A stretch of DNA of 64,000 nucleotides, taken from contig JABSSW010000021.1 of assembly GCA_018902385.1 (NCBI GenBank), positions 620,001 to 684,000 on the forward strand. Reading direction: 5' to 3'. Below the pieces are notes generated by a model. It was not told where the DNA came from. It was given only the letters and a program-made list of their open reading frames with translations, and did no database searches. The position numbers were made by a program, and so were the translations under genes. Shown here piece by piece: positions 24,404-35,011 of the stretch (within the stretch, counting starts at the first letter, position 1; each line of letters starts with the position of its first letter). This DNA comes from Physcia stellaris (Eukaryota; Ascomycota; Lecanoromycetes; Caliciales; Physciaceae).

Positions 24404-25099
24404 CGTGACGGAGTGTCCCAGAACCTTCTGTGTCCCTCGTGGCTATATCCCTCGGATCGGGATCTAGAGCAGTTGAAAGATGGAAGGAGATGCTCAAAGC
24501 AGCGGAGATGAAGCCATATGTACAATCATCAATTCACAAGAGTGATAGAAGCAAAGCAAAGTTTTGCCTGGGTAATGGTAACTCCAAGCAATGGGATAGG
24601 CTCATCAATTGAGGAGCCTCGCTGCTGTCGTCGTCAGAAGCGCTTCAGCCCCAACAAGGCTGACACCGTGTTCCGCAGATGAGGATCACCAGATTAGTAG
24701 ATACCTTGGGCACAGCAAAAGGTTCGAGATGCTTAGCGTCTGGTAGTCTTGAAGTATGTAGATCCCTCTAGTCCACTTGGAGGATTTCAGATCAATAAAT
24801 ATGATTCAGATATCTTGCTCTGGAAAAGGGGCTATTTATGTTGTCTCGGGGTCGATTTTACATCATGTTCACCCTCAAGTGGAATCTTCATCTTATTCGA
24901 TGGCTGATGAATAGAAGAGGGATTCCAAATTCTAAAATGATGATGAGAGATTGATGAGATATGTCATTCCATGATCATTAGGTGCTCTATATGCTCATAC
25001 ATATCAAGGGGGTATCACTTAATTATGAACTACATGTTTTCCTACCACCAACGCCTGACAATGCTTTCCAACGCCAGCTCATATACGTCGTCTCTCTGC
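24404..25099. other. Intergenic, MARVEL promoter side
   Basis: This 696-bp stretch should hold the promoter of the MARVEL gene (minus) and the 3' UTR of the DUF3112-like gene. I see no gene or notable repeat. Confidence 0.5.
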
Positions 25100-26215
25100 T
25101 CAGGTCCCAGCCGCAACCTTCCCCTGCTCCTCATCCGCTGGTTTAGTGTCCGCGTGACTCGCAACCTCCTCCTGAGGGACATCATCAAAGACCTCTTCCT
25201 CGGGCATTATCCTTAACTCGGTCGCATCCTTCTCATCTGCCGCCTTTCTCGAATAGTCACCCGCCGCACGAGCTCCGTTGGGAACCCAAAAGCGTTGATC
25301 TACCCTCACAACCACGTACAAGAGGATCACGATGATCTCGACCGTGAAGTTGAAAAGGTAAAAGCAGGCTTTGCTGTGGTACCATGCTGGATTGGTAGCA
25401 GGACGTGGTGTCAAGTAATTCGTCCCTGCACGGAAAGCGGCGCCGAGGCAAAGTAATGTGGTGGATGTAAGTAAGATGGCGATCTTGGTCCTGAAGCGAC
25501 CGGACCCGAATTTCTCGACTCTGGTTTTGCGTGGGATGATTAGTCCGCCAATGACAAGTGGGATGGGAAGGAAGCCAATGACGGTGAACACTGTCTGCCC
25601 GTAGAGCAAAATGTCACGATCGATTCTCCTGGTGTTTGAGTTGAGGGTGTAGAAGCTCTGGACGACGCTCGTGATGAGCATGATCAAGCTGACCACGATA
25701 AGAGCATAGATGCCGTAGAAGAACGCAGCGAAAGCGGGATGCCAACCAGAATTAGGGTGCGCGGCTCGGATGATTCTTTGGGCAAAGATGAGATTGATGA
25801 TGAATAAAAGTACCACGCCCGCAGCGACAAAGACCTGGGCAGCGATGGCAAGCCGGATGTTGTGTTGGCGAGTGGCCCAGACAATGCGCAGGATGCAGCT
25901 CATTATCCTAGCCATGCAGAAACCAAATAGCATGCCGCTCATTAGGAACTTGTGACCCCGCTTCATGTTTGTTTTAAAGAGGAACATGTGCGATATGGCT
26001 CCGAGGATGAAGAGGAGGAGAAAGACGGTACAGATGGGGACGTCGAGATCGACTGTTGGCAGACCGCCCAGACCGGCGGTATTGACAGGATAAGGAGGAC
26101 TGAGAGGCATAGCAGGTCCGCCGGCAGGGGCCTGGAGTGGATGTTAGCATTGTCGGTAGAGAGGTGAGCAAAGAGGTGAGTGTCTTACCTGCCGTGTTAG
26201 AAGGTTGGCTGCCAT
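25100..26215 (-). CDS. Seven-helix integral membrane protein (DUF3112-like)
   Basis: A fungal polytopic membrane protein of unknown function, sometimes annotated as GPCR-like. A 27-bp first exon (26189-26215, MAANLLTRQ) is joined over a 57-bp intron with GTAAGA and CTCCAG ends to 25100-26131, giving 352 aa. About seven hydrophobic helices can be counted, beginning with VPICTVFLLLFILGAISHMF. Helix 2 is followed by CMARIMSCILRIVWATR, a pattern I associate with the DUF3112 family. Further marks are the TLNSNTRRIDRDILLYGQ loop and a helix with FNFTVEIIVILLYVVVRVD. The C-terminus is acidic and cytosolic-looking. No signalling partner is visible nearby, so the receptor idea is only a possibility. 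Confidence 0.82.
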
Positions 26216-26962
26216 TGTAGGTGGTGACAGTAAGGACCAATTGAATCAATGAGGAGTCTTGACAACCTGGTTGAATGGTTGTGGCTGCAGTCGATGGTGA
26301 TGTTGAAGTGTGATGTTGAAGTGTGATGAGTACAGATCCTTCGACGTGCACACTCATATATCTTCCCCTCCTCCTCCAACAAAGCACTCGGCGTCGCTGG
26401 CATCGCGCAGGGTCCGGCTCACTCAGACGGATTTAGGCCGGAGGCGACGCATGCCGAGAGAATCAATCACTATCCGGGCCGACGTGGAACCGCTTCAATG
26501 CCTCCATCGAGCTCCGAGCACTCGTATTTCTCCATCGTCTCTTGTACAAGCTTTTTGACAAAGGCTTGTGAGTCGGAAGACGAGGGGAATGACGAGGGCG
26601 AAGCAATCTGGAGAAAGTCAGATGTTTATATAGCGAGCTAATAATCGGTCACCGATACTAGTAGACAAGATACAGCATAACCCTTACCCTAAGATAAAGA
26701 CAAAGAATAAGCTTTCCCACCAAATTAGGCGAGCCGAGAATCAAAATCCGAGCTCGCTGACTGCCAGCGATTTCACTCGGGACCCGTGCGAAGACAGTAG
26801 ACACCATGTCTTAGTCACGACAGTATTATTATTCCTCTTCGTATGCAAAAAGCGATGCCGACATTTATCATAATCAATGAATTAGATGAACTTTTGCACA
26901 GGGCGTGTGTTTGCTGTTGGCAAAGCATACTCTCCTTACCCTGATTGTCATGTCTAGCCAGC
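26216..26962. other. Intergenic, left border of the mycosporine locus
   Basis: This 747-bp stretch lies between the DUF3112-like start (minus) and the ATP-grasp stop (minus). A TATATGAG-like element occurs near 26350 on the minus strand, about 135 bp before the DUF3112-like ATG. Nothing else is recognised. Confidence 0.45.
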
Positions 26963-28444
26963 TCAACAGCCAAACATCTTCGTCGTACTGACATTAATCC
27001 GACTCCATTTCCTCCGCTGCAAAATACACCACAAGAACTGGCCCGGCCAATACACGTGATAGAGCCACCACCACGGCAATGGGTCCCAGATCTCAAATGT
27101 TCCATCTTTCCAGAATATCACATGCTGCACAAATGTCATGCAGCCCTGCAGGTACATCCCCAATGCCATCTTCCCTTGAAGCAGCTGCAGCGTTGGGTAT
27201 AGTACCAAGGCACCGAGATCGTGTCCAACCCAGTAGTATTTCGGAGGCTTCCCCGGTGTTACAATCCCTTCTTCCGAGTCCTTCGAGACGCCATTGGTTT
27301 GAGGCTTGAGGGCGTGCATGTATGCCTCCGCGATTTCCAGCTCGCGTCCATGGAAGAGAACGAGCGCCGTATGGGCTCGCGGGTTGCATTCGATGGGCTG
27401 TAGCACCAATTGAACCCCTTTTTCCGTGACTACTTCATCCACCAAGAAGTCGAACGATAGATGTCCCGTAAAGCCCTCTCCGCTTTTCGCCGCAAATATT
27501 TGAGTGAAATGTAGCATCGCCCTACTAAGTGTCGACTCAGGGGATAGCAAATCGTAATGCATGAGTAGTTCTGACGAAGGGCAGGCGAGAAAGGCGTAGA
27601 CCTTGCCGTTGATGACGAGTGAATGTGTACAGTACTCCTTGCCCCGGACGTACTGCTGCAATACCCATGGCTTTGTAGGCGAGATAGGCACCTCGGCGAT
27701 ATGGGAATACGTTTCGCTCATCGTGCGCCGTGGCAGGAGCGTCATGTCGGCCCTGTAGGCATCGTCGACGCCCACGCTCTTGAGGATGTACTTCTTCTTC
27801 GTGACATTGAGGACTTTGTGGACGGCATCTCGTGAGGTGACATTATGTGTCTCCGGGATCGGGAGCCCCAGCTTCGCAGTGTGCTCTATAAAGGTATTCT
27901 TCTCGTGCAGAGTCGACGTCGTATCCACATCAAATTGGATAGCGCGACAGGAGGACTGCTGCTCGATGACCTCCTTCGCATAGCCATCCTCCACCGCGGA
28001 TGCCACACCGGAGCAGCTGACCCACAGATCTATCTTCTCTTTCTGGATGATCTCAAGCAGATCCTGCGCGTAGTCGCTGGAGCCGTTCGGTCCGTGCACA
28101 TAGGATAGACTGTAGAACTTCGATATTGCTTTCGAGAATCGTCCACTCGCAAGGATATCATGTGGCTCGAAATCGGCTCCGATGACATTATGGCCCGCTC
28201 GATAGAATGTCCGCGCCAGCGTCAAGCCTTTGGTCATGCCAACCCCGGTAACGAGAATGGTTTTGGGGCGGAACCCTCGAGACCGCCGTATGCGCCGGCG
28301 GGCGGTGTTGGGAGATTGGAGCCATTGTAGAATGTAGGCAATACCTAGGATGAAGGTGTCGAGAGGGAGGAAGAGAAGGCTGAGGGTTATGAGGGCGGCG
28401 TTCTGAGCAAAGTGGAGGCGCCAGGATGAATGTCCGTCAAGCAT
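26963..28444 (-). CDS. ATP-grasp ligase, MysC-like
   Basis: Predicted to be the ATP-grasp ligase that activates 4-deoxygadusol and couples it to an amino acid or amino alcohol to give a mycosporine. It is an intronless frame of 493 aa; I choose ATG 28444 (MLDGHSSW) because the frame above it has no ATG. A hydrophobic helix lies at residues ~15-42 (ITLSLLFLPLDTFILGIAYI), suggesting membrane attachment. A nucleotide-binding-like ILVTGVGMTKGLTLARTFYR and the pre-ATP-grasp region follow. Then come ILKSVGVDDAYRAD (ATP-binding lysine region) and the metal-site stretch LQPIECNPRAHT, with the Glu and Asn expected of ATP-grasp folds. The C-terminus again has aromatic, possibly membrane-associated segments. 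Function rests mainly on clustering with the cyclase and O-methyltransferase; without those neighbours only 'ATP-grasp protein' would be justified. Confidence 0.83.
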   Translation of the reverse strand: MLDGHSSWRLHFAQNAALITLSLLFLPLDTFILGIAYILQWLQSPNTARRRIRRSRGFRPKTILVTGVGMTKGLTLARTFYRAGHNVIGADFEPHDILASGRFSKAISKFYSLSYVHGPNGSSDYAQDLLEIIQKEKIDLWVSCSGVASAVEDGYAKEVIEQQSSCRAIQFDVDTTSTLHEKNTFIEHTAKLGLPIPETHNVTSRDAVHKVLNVTKKKYILKSVGVDDAYRADMTLLPRRTMSETYSHIAEVPISPTKPWVLQQYVRGKEYCTHSLVINGKVYAFLACPSSELLMHYDLLSPESTLSRAMLHFTQIFAAKSGEGFTGHLSFDFLVDEVVTEKGVQLVLQPIECNPRAHTALVLFHGRELEIAEAYMHALKPQTNGVSKDSEEGIVTPGKPPKYYWVGHDLGALVLYPTLQLLQGKMALGMYLQGCMTFVQHVIFWKDGTFEIWDPLPWWWLYHVYWPGQFLWCILQRRKWSRINVSTTKMFGC

Positions 28445-28957
28445 TTTGAGAGGCAGAAGATGGCAGGGATGCGCCAAGCCACAGCAAAAGCCTCACGAAA
28501 TCTTTGAAATTTCTGAAATATTCGCACTGCAACTCAGGAAATTTGAGGATCAGAGAACCTGAAATAGAGGGAAGAATGTTCCCATCAGGGAGTGACGAGT
28601 GTTGAGCAGGCAGATGAATGAAAGCTGAGTGTTCTCCTTCGCTACTAAACTTGTAATCGATGTCGACGTCACTTCTCCTCTCTGTTAATTGTAGTACATA
28701 TGGGAAAGTGTCATCACACATAAGGACTCCAGCCTCATTCAACTGCCTAGGACACCGCCAATGTAAGAGGCACAGCAGATGCGACATGAGAGTGTCGAAG
28801 TGTATTATTGGCTGGACGACTTCCACTGTGAAGGGTGAGAACGTATAAGGCATTACTATTTACTAGCCTACTGCAAGATACAGTCGAACGTTGTCAACGG
28901 AGACGCTGATAGCTGAAAGCGTGTGCTCGATATTATTGTCTTTCACGTCTCGGTCTT
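28445..28957. other. Intergenic, ATP-grasp promoter region
   Basis: This 513-bp stretch lies upstream of the ATP-grasp gene and downstream of the ferroportin gene, both on the minus strand. No coding feature is supported. Confidence 0.5.
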
Positions 28958-30600
28958 CTACCCACCCACTCTCACTTCCCCGGCCCCCGTGTCGTTCCCC
29001 CAACTCCGATGGTTTCCCTTATCATATTTGATGCAATCTGATAGATGCGTCAAATGTCCCCTTCTCCGTCTCACAAAACTGGCATACAGCCCACTGGCGA
29101 CGAGGATCGCAACCGTGCTTACCAGCACTGGATATCGGAATTGATCAGGACGAGCCCAGACAATCGTAGTAGCATAAGCGAACAGTTCGAAGAGATTCTG
29201 CAGCGAAGCCTCTGTAGATGAGAAGCTCCCTCTCGCTTCAGCCTCAACCTCCTCCTGCACCACTATCTGTACACTCAGGTCAAAACCCCACAACCCGACC
29301 CTACTGAGAATGACGCCGGCAACTAACCACGCAGCGGCGACCTGCTCCTTTTTGGATGTCCAGAATATGCTTGTTGCGGTGATGATGATAGAGGCCTGCC
29401 AGCCGATCGACCATAGTCCTGAGCGGATAGGACCAATGCGACTGATGGCGAGCGGGGTGAACCACGTGGCTGAGATCTCGAGGATAGAGGATATTGTGCG
29501 AAGGAATCCTAGCTGGAGGGAGGTGACGCCGGTGGAAAGGAGGTAGGTCAGCATCTGGGCGGAGAAGGAAAGAACGGTGAGGTAGAGAAGGGAGAGGGAT
29601 AGCGAGGGGAGGAAGGCGGAATGGTAGATGTAAGATGAAGTTGATGAGGCGAAGGTGTGCAGTGCCGAGGATAAGTGGGTTGGTGAGGGCTGATGAGCAT
29701 TCGAAGATATATTTGTGGAGTGTATCCGAGGCAACTGAAGAGCGGGAATGGCTTCATGGACCTGAATGGGGGGTCAGAGGGAGTAAGTATCGAATGTAAC
29801 CATAGAGAGAAGAGACTGACCCACGCAATGGTGAAGTATTCAGCGAGCACAGATGCGCTACTTAATCCCATCGTGGTCCAAATAGCAGCCTTGATCGAGA
29901 ATCCATCCACCAATGCAATCATCAACGGGCCTACCAATTTGCAGAAGAGATCGATCCTACGCATTTGAGAGTTCAAGACAGTGAGCTCACAGCCTGTGCT
30001 CTCCGAAATGACGACCACCCAATCTCGCTCCACGGCAACGAGATTCATGACAGCACAGATCTTTTCCGCACAAGCGAACACACACACCACGCCAAAGAGA
30101 ACAGGCTTAAACCATGCGAGACGAATATTATTGGTAGACATAACCCAGAACAGAAGACATGATGCTATCACTGCGACCCGCTGTACTACGATAGAGATTC
30201 GAACGGCTTTCAACCGCTCTGCTCTATCAATGTAGCTCCCAACTGAAGGGGAGAAGCATATTGCAGAAGCCGCCCTTACAATAGCATAGACTGATGAAGG
30301 CAGTAGTGTTTTAGGAAAGATGTGGGCGAGGAAAAGGACGGCGCCGAATTCGAAGAGTCGAGAATTCCAGGTTGAGAGGAAATGAGATGTGTAGAGCAAG
30401 CGTTTGACTTTGACAGCGGACAGGAACAGTCTATCTTGGATGTTTTGAGTATCTTCCTCGGCTGGGTCTGCAAGGAATGGTTCATATTCCTCTAATGGAA
30501 CATCGTTTGTTGTAGAAGCCATCTGAATGTTAGATTCTGGATCAATTGATGGATTTGGTCTTTTAGGGTTAACTTGAATGTCGTCCTTATTTTGTTGCAT
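28958..30600 (-). CDS. Ferroportin-family (SLC40) metal exporter
   Basis: A member of the ferroportin family, whose animal and plant members export ferrous iron and some other divalent metals. Two exons (29821-30600, 28958-29761) with a 59-bp phase-0 intron give 527 aa from ATG 30600. The stretch LLYTSHFLSTWNSRLFEFGA at the start of helix 1 is a strong family signature. It is followed by SPSVGSYIDRAERLKAVRIS and a helix pair up to LFWVMSTNN. After the splice junction (WVHEAIPALQL) come five or more further helices, with a GFLRTISSILEISATWF stretch. The tail is hydrophilic. It lies between the ATP-grasp and the cyclase gene, all on one strand with gaps of 313 and 513 bp. Membrane location is inferred; whether it is plasma membrane or vacuole cannot be read. 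Confidence 0.88.
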
Positions 30601-30912
30601 GCTACAACCCTAGCTTTGCGGTTCCATTGAGAGATTCGATTTTCTCCGAGTCATTGAATGGCACCTAAAGTACATGGTTGTGGTATGCAGTATGCTCAGA
30701 GTAGTATATTCATTATCTCTCAGCATCTCTAGAGCTGAAGGAAAAGCATCACGACAGCCGTCCAACATTCGAGCCACCGGCAGAGTATTCTGTAAGAGAG
30801 ACAAAACTTTTCTCACAACGACCATTCATCCTCTACTGCTTCGTTCAAACGCTTTCCTCCCTTCAAATTTCCACCTGCTCCTAACCACCCTCGCGAAGGT
30901 TTAGAGGCCAAT
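30601..30912. other. Intergenic, ferroportin promoter region
   Basis: This 312-bp stretch separates the cyclase stop from the ferroportin start, both on the minus strand. No feature is recognised. Confidence 0.5.
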
Positions 30913-32610
30913 TCAGGCCCTAGCGCCGTTGGTGTATCCATTGACGCCATTGGTAAGGCCCTCGGAATGTCCATTAGCCATGCTCTCCTCGATTCCATTC
31001 GTACCATTCGTGCCATTGACGCCATCCACAAGGTTAGCATGGCCATTGATGCCGTCGTCGTTGTCCACCTGAAGGCTTCCTCCATGTACGTGGCCGTTAC
31101 CATTGAGAATGCCAGCCTTTTCCGCGGCAACTTCAACTGCTTCGGTCTCGGCACTGTTGTTCTCCGTGTAGCCGGTGTCGCTGGCGTCGACGTAGGCTTC
31201 GAGGCCCTCGCCGTTGCGGGGGTACTCTTTCATTAGCTCCTTGTGGCGGCGGAGGGCTTCATTGAGTTCGGCGGCTTCGACATCATTGAGGAAGGTACAT
31301 TTGCCGATGGGGCTGGGAACTGCGGCCCGGAGCTTTCCATCACGAGTTTTGAGAATGGCCGCCGTGGCTTTGTCGAGAATGTCTTCGTCGAACTGGGGAT
31401 GGTCCATCGAAAGACCGGCCCTGGAAAAGAGTGATAGGATACGTCGATGCTCTTCGTCACCGATCAATTTGCGGTTGTTGGCAAGGGTAGCCGAATAGGC
31501 CATGTCGATAGAGATAGCATGACCGTGACGTAGTGGCGTCTCAGGTATAAGCTCATGCATCGGTGACCACCTAGACACGTAAGATTCAGTCCTACACCTT
31601 TTTGGTATCTTTACTCACGTGTGGCCGTATGCGATAACTCTGTCCAAACCAATTTCATGAAGATTTGGCGTCTCCAGTTTCAACATCTCATATATACCCT
31701 CATAGTTGATCTTGTCCGCTGCATCATGGACCTCTTGAGAAGCACCATCGGTACGGCCAAAGCCGGTTTCAATGATTTCCTCACAGTATTTGTCCAGAAG
31801 CTCAAAGGTCGGTAGGTGGGAACAAGTAGATATCTTGATCAGCTCGGCAAAGCCATTCCGAATCTGTGCCGTGGGAAGGGTGCGAAGGAAAGTAAAATCG
31901 AGGAAGGTGTGAATAGGTGCGTGGTACGCTCCAAGACGGTTTTTGTAGTTGCCATAGTTGACGGCAACCTTGATCGACACCGAGGCGTCAATCAAGCCAA
32001 TGACAGTGGTCGGGACTCGAATGAAGTTGGTGTTCCTGCGGTATGCGGCACAGGCGAATCTGCAGGGACCATCCGTGTTAGTAGCTGCATATCGAGGGTG
32101 ATAACCATTAGGAGATTGATGGGAGAGTGCCTTGATATAATCTCTGGCAAGAGCGAGCTTTTACCCAGCAACATCAGTCACAAGGCCTCCTCCAACGACC
32201 AATACCGGTTCCTGTAAACGTCAGTGAATATGGCTGCTTGTAAACAGAAACATGTTCGAAACGAAAAGCGTGGCGAGTACCTTGCGATAAATCCCAAATT
32301 CGGTCATTGAGTCGACAATGCTCAAGAAGGTTGGAATAGTCTTTGCCTTCTCCCCAATCTTGGTCTTGTGGACCTTGAGCTCAAGCCCATGGTGCTGGAA
32401 GTACTTCTCAATCTGCTTGCCATACACATTGTAGACGTTCAAGTCTGTCACAGCAAGAACACGGCCCCAACGTTTGTAGCATTCGGCAAGCTGACGATTC
32501 TCAGGATTGAACACGCCATCAAGGAAGGTAAAGTCATATGAGATCTTCTCGTAACCATCGACATGGAAGCCGTTTTTGGTTGGAATAACGGTTGCCGTAA
32601 GGTCTGACAT
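30913..32610 (-). CDS. Sugar-phosphate cyclase, desmethyl-4-deoxygadusol synthase type
   Basis: A member of the 3-dehydroquinate-synthase-like cyclases. Next to an O-methyltransferase and an ATP-grasp ligase, the best reading is desmethyl-4-deoxygadusol synthase, which cyclises sedoheptulose 7-phosphate as the first mycosporine step. Four exons (32281-32610, 32165-32211, 31619-32059, 30913-31570) give 491 aa with consistent phases. Marks include [20 protein letters not shown] (NAD site), [34 protein letters not shown] and [17 protein letters not shown], which contain the expected metal-binding Glu and His. The last ~70 residues are a low-complexity tail rich in Asn-Gly (NGxxNG) not needed for the fold. 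2-epi-5-epi-valiolone synthase is the main alternative; the neighbourhood argues against it. A TATAA element occurs near 32660 upstream. Confidence 0.88.
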
Positions 32611-34035
32611 ACTGAATTGATTTGAAGGCTTTCGAAGGTCTGAGTGGGTTTGTTGTGGCTGTTATAAATGCTGGGAAAAGACTTGACTACGTAGCAGACT
32701 CTTGGAGTTTGAGAAATTTTAGACCAAAGCCGTGAACTTTAAACCAGCATGGATGTTGTCATACATTGCTCTAAGCTAATGAGATCTCTCAGCTAGTCTG
32801 TGCAAACTAGAGAACGTCGACCAAGCAATGAATTGCTCGCTTGAGAGAGCTCAAACTGCAGGCTTGATAGGTATCGGGTAGAACCTTCTGCGCAACTTGC
32901 CGACCTCTCACAAGCAATAAGGCCCATTGTTCTTGGTCAAGAAGACTCAATTCGAGGAAGCGACATTTAGTTACATGCCGTCTGATGCAGGGTGCATGGT
33001 TGAGCGAGTAGTTCTTTGAATTGTAATGATGTATAGTAATGTCTCTTTCAGGCAGAGCTTGAATTGTTCGAGTCGGGAATTAGCCCGCATCGGGATGGAC
33101 GATGCCAACTGGCCATGGGGACTTCCCAGTCGCCTGGGCCTCGTCCTAGGACATGTATGAGATCATGAAGGGCTGTCAAACGGTTAGTACGCACCCCACA
33201 GATTCTATGCCCCTGGTGCCAGATCTCTCGGGTAGATTGAGTTTGGCTCGTCCCTGCGCAAAAATTTTCTCAGTCGATCATGTCATGCTTGTGCCCCGCA
33301 GGCGGACGTCCTTCCTCTGACAAATTTGTTCCCTGCATCATGGTCAAACCCGAAAAAGCATTGACTGCCAGCTGTCAATGCTACCTTGCAGCGAACCATA
33401 CCCGATGCTTCGGATTGCGTGACAGCATGCAGTACGAAAGCGATCATTGGAAGTGTGCATGCTGAGCAGCCGTTACGCAGGCATGAAGCGATCATCCCAG
33501 CAAATACGCTAATTTGTTCGCGCGAGTCCCCTTAAGCCTTTCCAGGTAAAGTGAGGGGTTCGTGACGTGCGTTCTTGCAGTGGGAAACGGTCCCCCACAC
33601 CAAGTAGTATAAGCGAGATCGGAGACGTGCTTTTTTTGCTGTTGGCAGAGGTCAAACTCATGACGAAACATATCGTCGGCCAAGCTTTTCACATGCGGTG
33701 ATTTGAGCCTTCCGGTGGGATTGGATGGGATTTCTGTGGGTCTAAGGGCTACGGTGCGCTTCGGCGAGCATGCGGAAGAAGTCTCTGCAGCGATAGGTTA
33801 GCAAACGCCATTGGACCAATCCAGGGAAAGTTCAAAATGTCTTGATTGTCGTCTCTATGTGTTGGTGGGCTTATGACGCTAAGCTGGAGGTTTGTGTTTC
33901 CCTCGAGGTATGACGACTTAGTGTTGCCGAGGTCGTCACAGCGTAGGTAGGCGACTCTCAATGGTGATTGTCACTCTTGTCCGCAATCCGGACACGATCT
34001 CCGGACAGACATCTTTCTCGACTTGACAGCTCATC
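32611..34035. other. Divergent intergenic, cyclase / O-methyltransferase
   Basis: This 1.4-kb stretch separates the divergently transcribed cyclase and O-methyltransferase genes. It should act as a shared control region. A TTTATAAC element (minus strand, near 32660) lies about 50 bp before the cyclase ATG. Short frames at 33280-33960 look random. Confidence 0.5.
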
Positions 34036-35011
34036 ATGGGCCAGCAGAACTTCAACGAGGAGCGAGCGTACGTACCAAAGGAGGCGGACGGCCAAGCATT
34101 TGTAAGATATAGAAGTTGTTGGTTGACGTGTACGAGCTGACAAGATCGTGGAGTTCGACGACGGCCGCGAGGTTGACCTTCTCCATTTCGTATACGGGCA
34201 CCCTTCGATAGAGGAAATTCGAAACTCGCCCAGCCGAGTTCTCCAAGCCATCGATGAGTATGGTCGCCGGAAGAAGTACTTGATGAATGTTGGGGAGAAT
34301 AAGGGTAGGATTGTCACGAACTTGATTGCGGAGGTCAAACCCGAAACCATGGTGGAACTCGGAGGCTACATTGGCTATTCGGCGCTCCTGTTCGGCGATG
34401 CTGTGCGAAAAGCTGGAGGACAAAGATACTTCAGCTTTGAAAGAAACCCTGAATTTGCAGCTGTGATAATGTCGCTGGTTGACCTGGCCGGACTGGGCGA
34501 TTTTGTCAAGGTCGTTGTAGGCCCCAGTGCTGAAGGCATCAAGAGACTCCACAAAGCCGGTAGCCTCAGGCACATAGATCTTATGTTTTTGGATCATTAT
34601 AAACCTGCTTATACAACGGACCTCAAGCTGTGTGAGCACTTGCAACTGATCACCCCAGGGTCAGTGCTCGCAGCGGACAACGTGATCAGCCCAGGCAATC
34701 CACCTTACTTGGAATACGTCCGTAGTGATGTGTCGACGAAGAAAGAAAAGTACGAGAGAGGAGAGGTGAATGGCGATGATGCTGCCAAATTCCCGGACAG
34801 GTCTCGGAATCAATACCAGAAAAGAGAAGGAGAGGAAAAGCTAAGTACGGAAGTGAAAGGCAACCCAAACCTGATCTACGAAAGCAATTTGGTCAACAGC
34901 TTTGAGCCGACAGGGGAACCAGTAAGTGATCTTGAACCACGGACAAGAAGCTCTGCTGATTCAATCAAGGATGGTGTTGAGATTACACGCTGCGTGGGAG
35001 AGTCGACCTAG
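34036..35011 (+). CDS. Class I SAM-dependent O-methyltransferase, MysB-like
   Basis: Predicted to methylate desmethyl-4-deoxygadusol to 4-deoxygadusol with SAM. The fold is that of catechol O-methyltransferase. Exon 1 (34036-34101, MGQQNFNEER) joins 34145-35011 across a very short 43-bp intron. Marks are VELGGYIGYSALLFGDAV (SAM motif I), YFSFERNPEFAAVIMSLV, DLMFLDHYKPAYTTDL (metal-site Asp region) and VLAADNVISPGNPPYL. Near the 3' end a 48-bp segment (34921-34968) has GTAAGT, a CTGAT branch-like site and ATCAAG, has no stop and keeps frame. Removing it places FEPTGEP directly before DGVEITRCVG, as in relatives, so it is probably an intron. The product would then be ~294 aa. A further insertion of about 35 charged residues follows KKEKYERGE. 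Confidence 0.85.
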
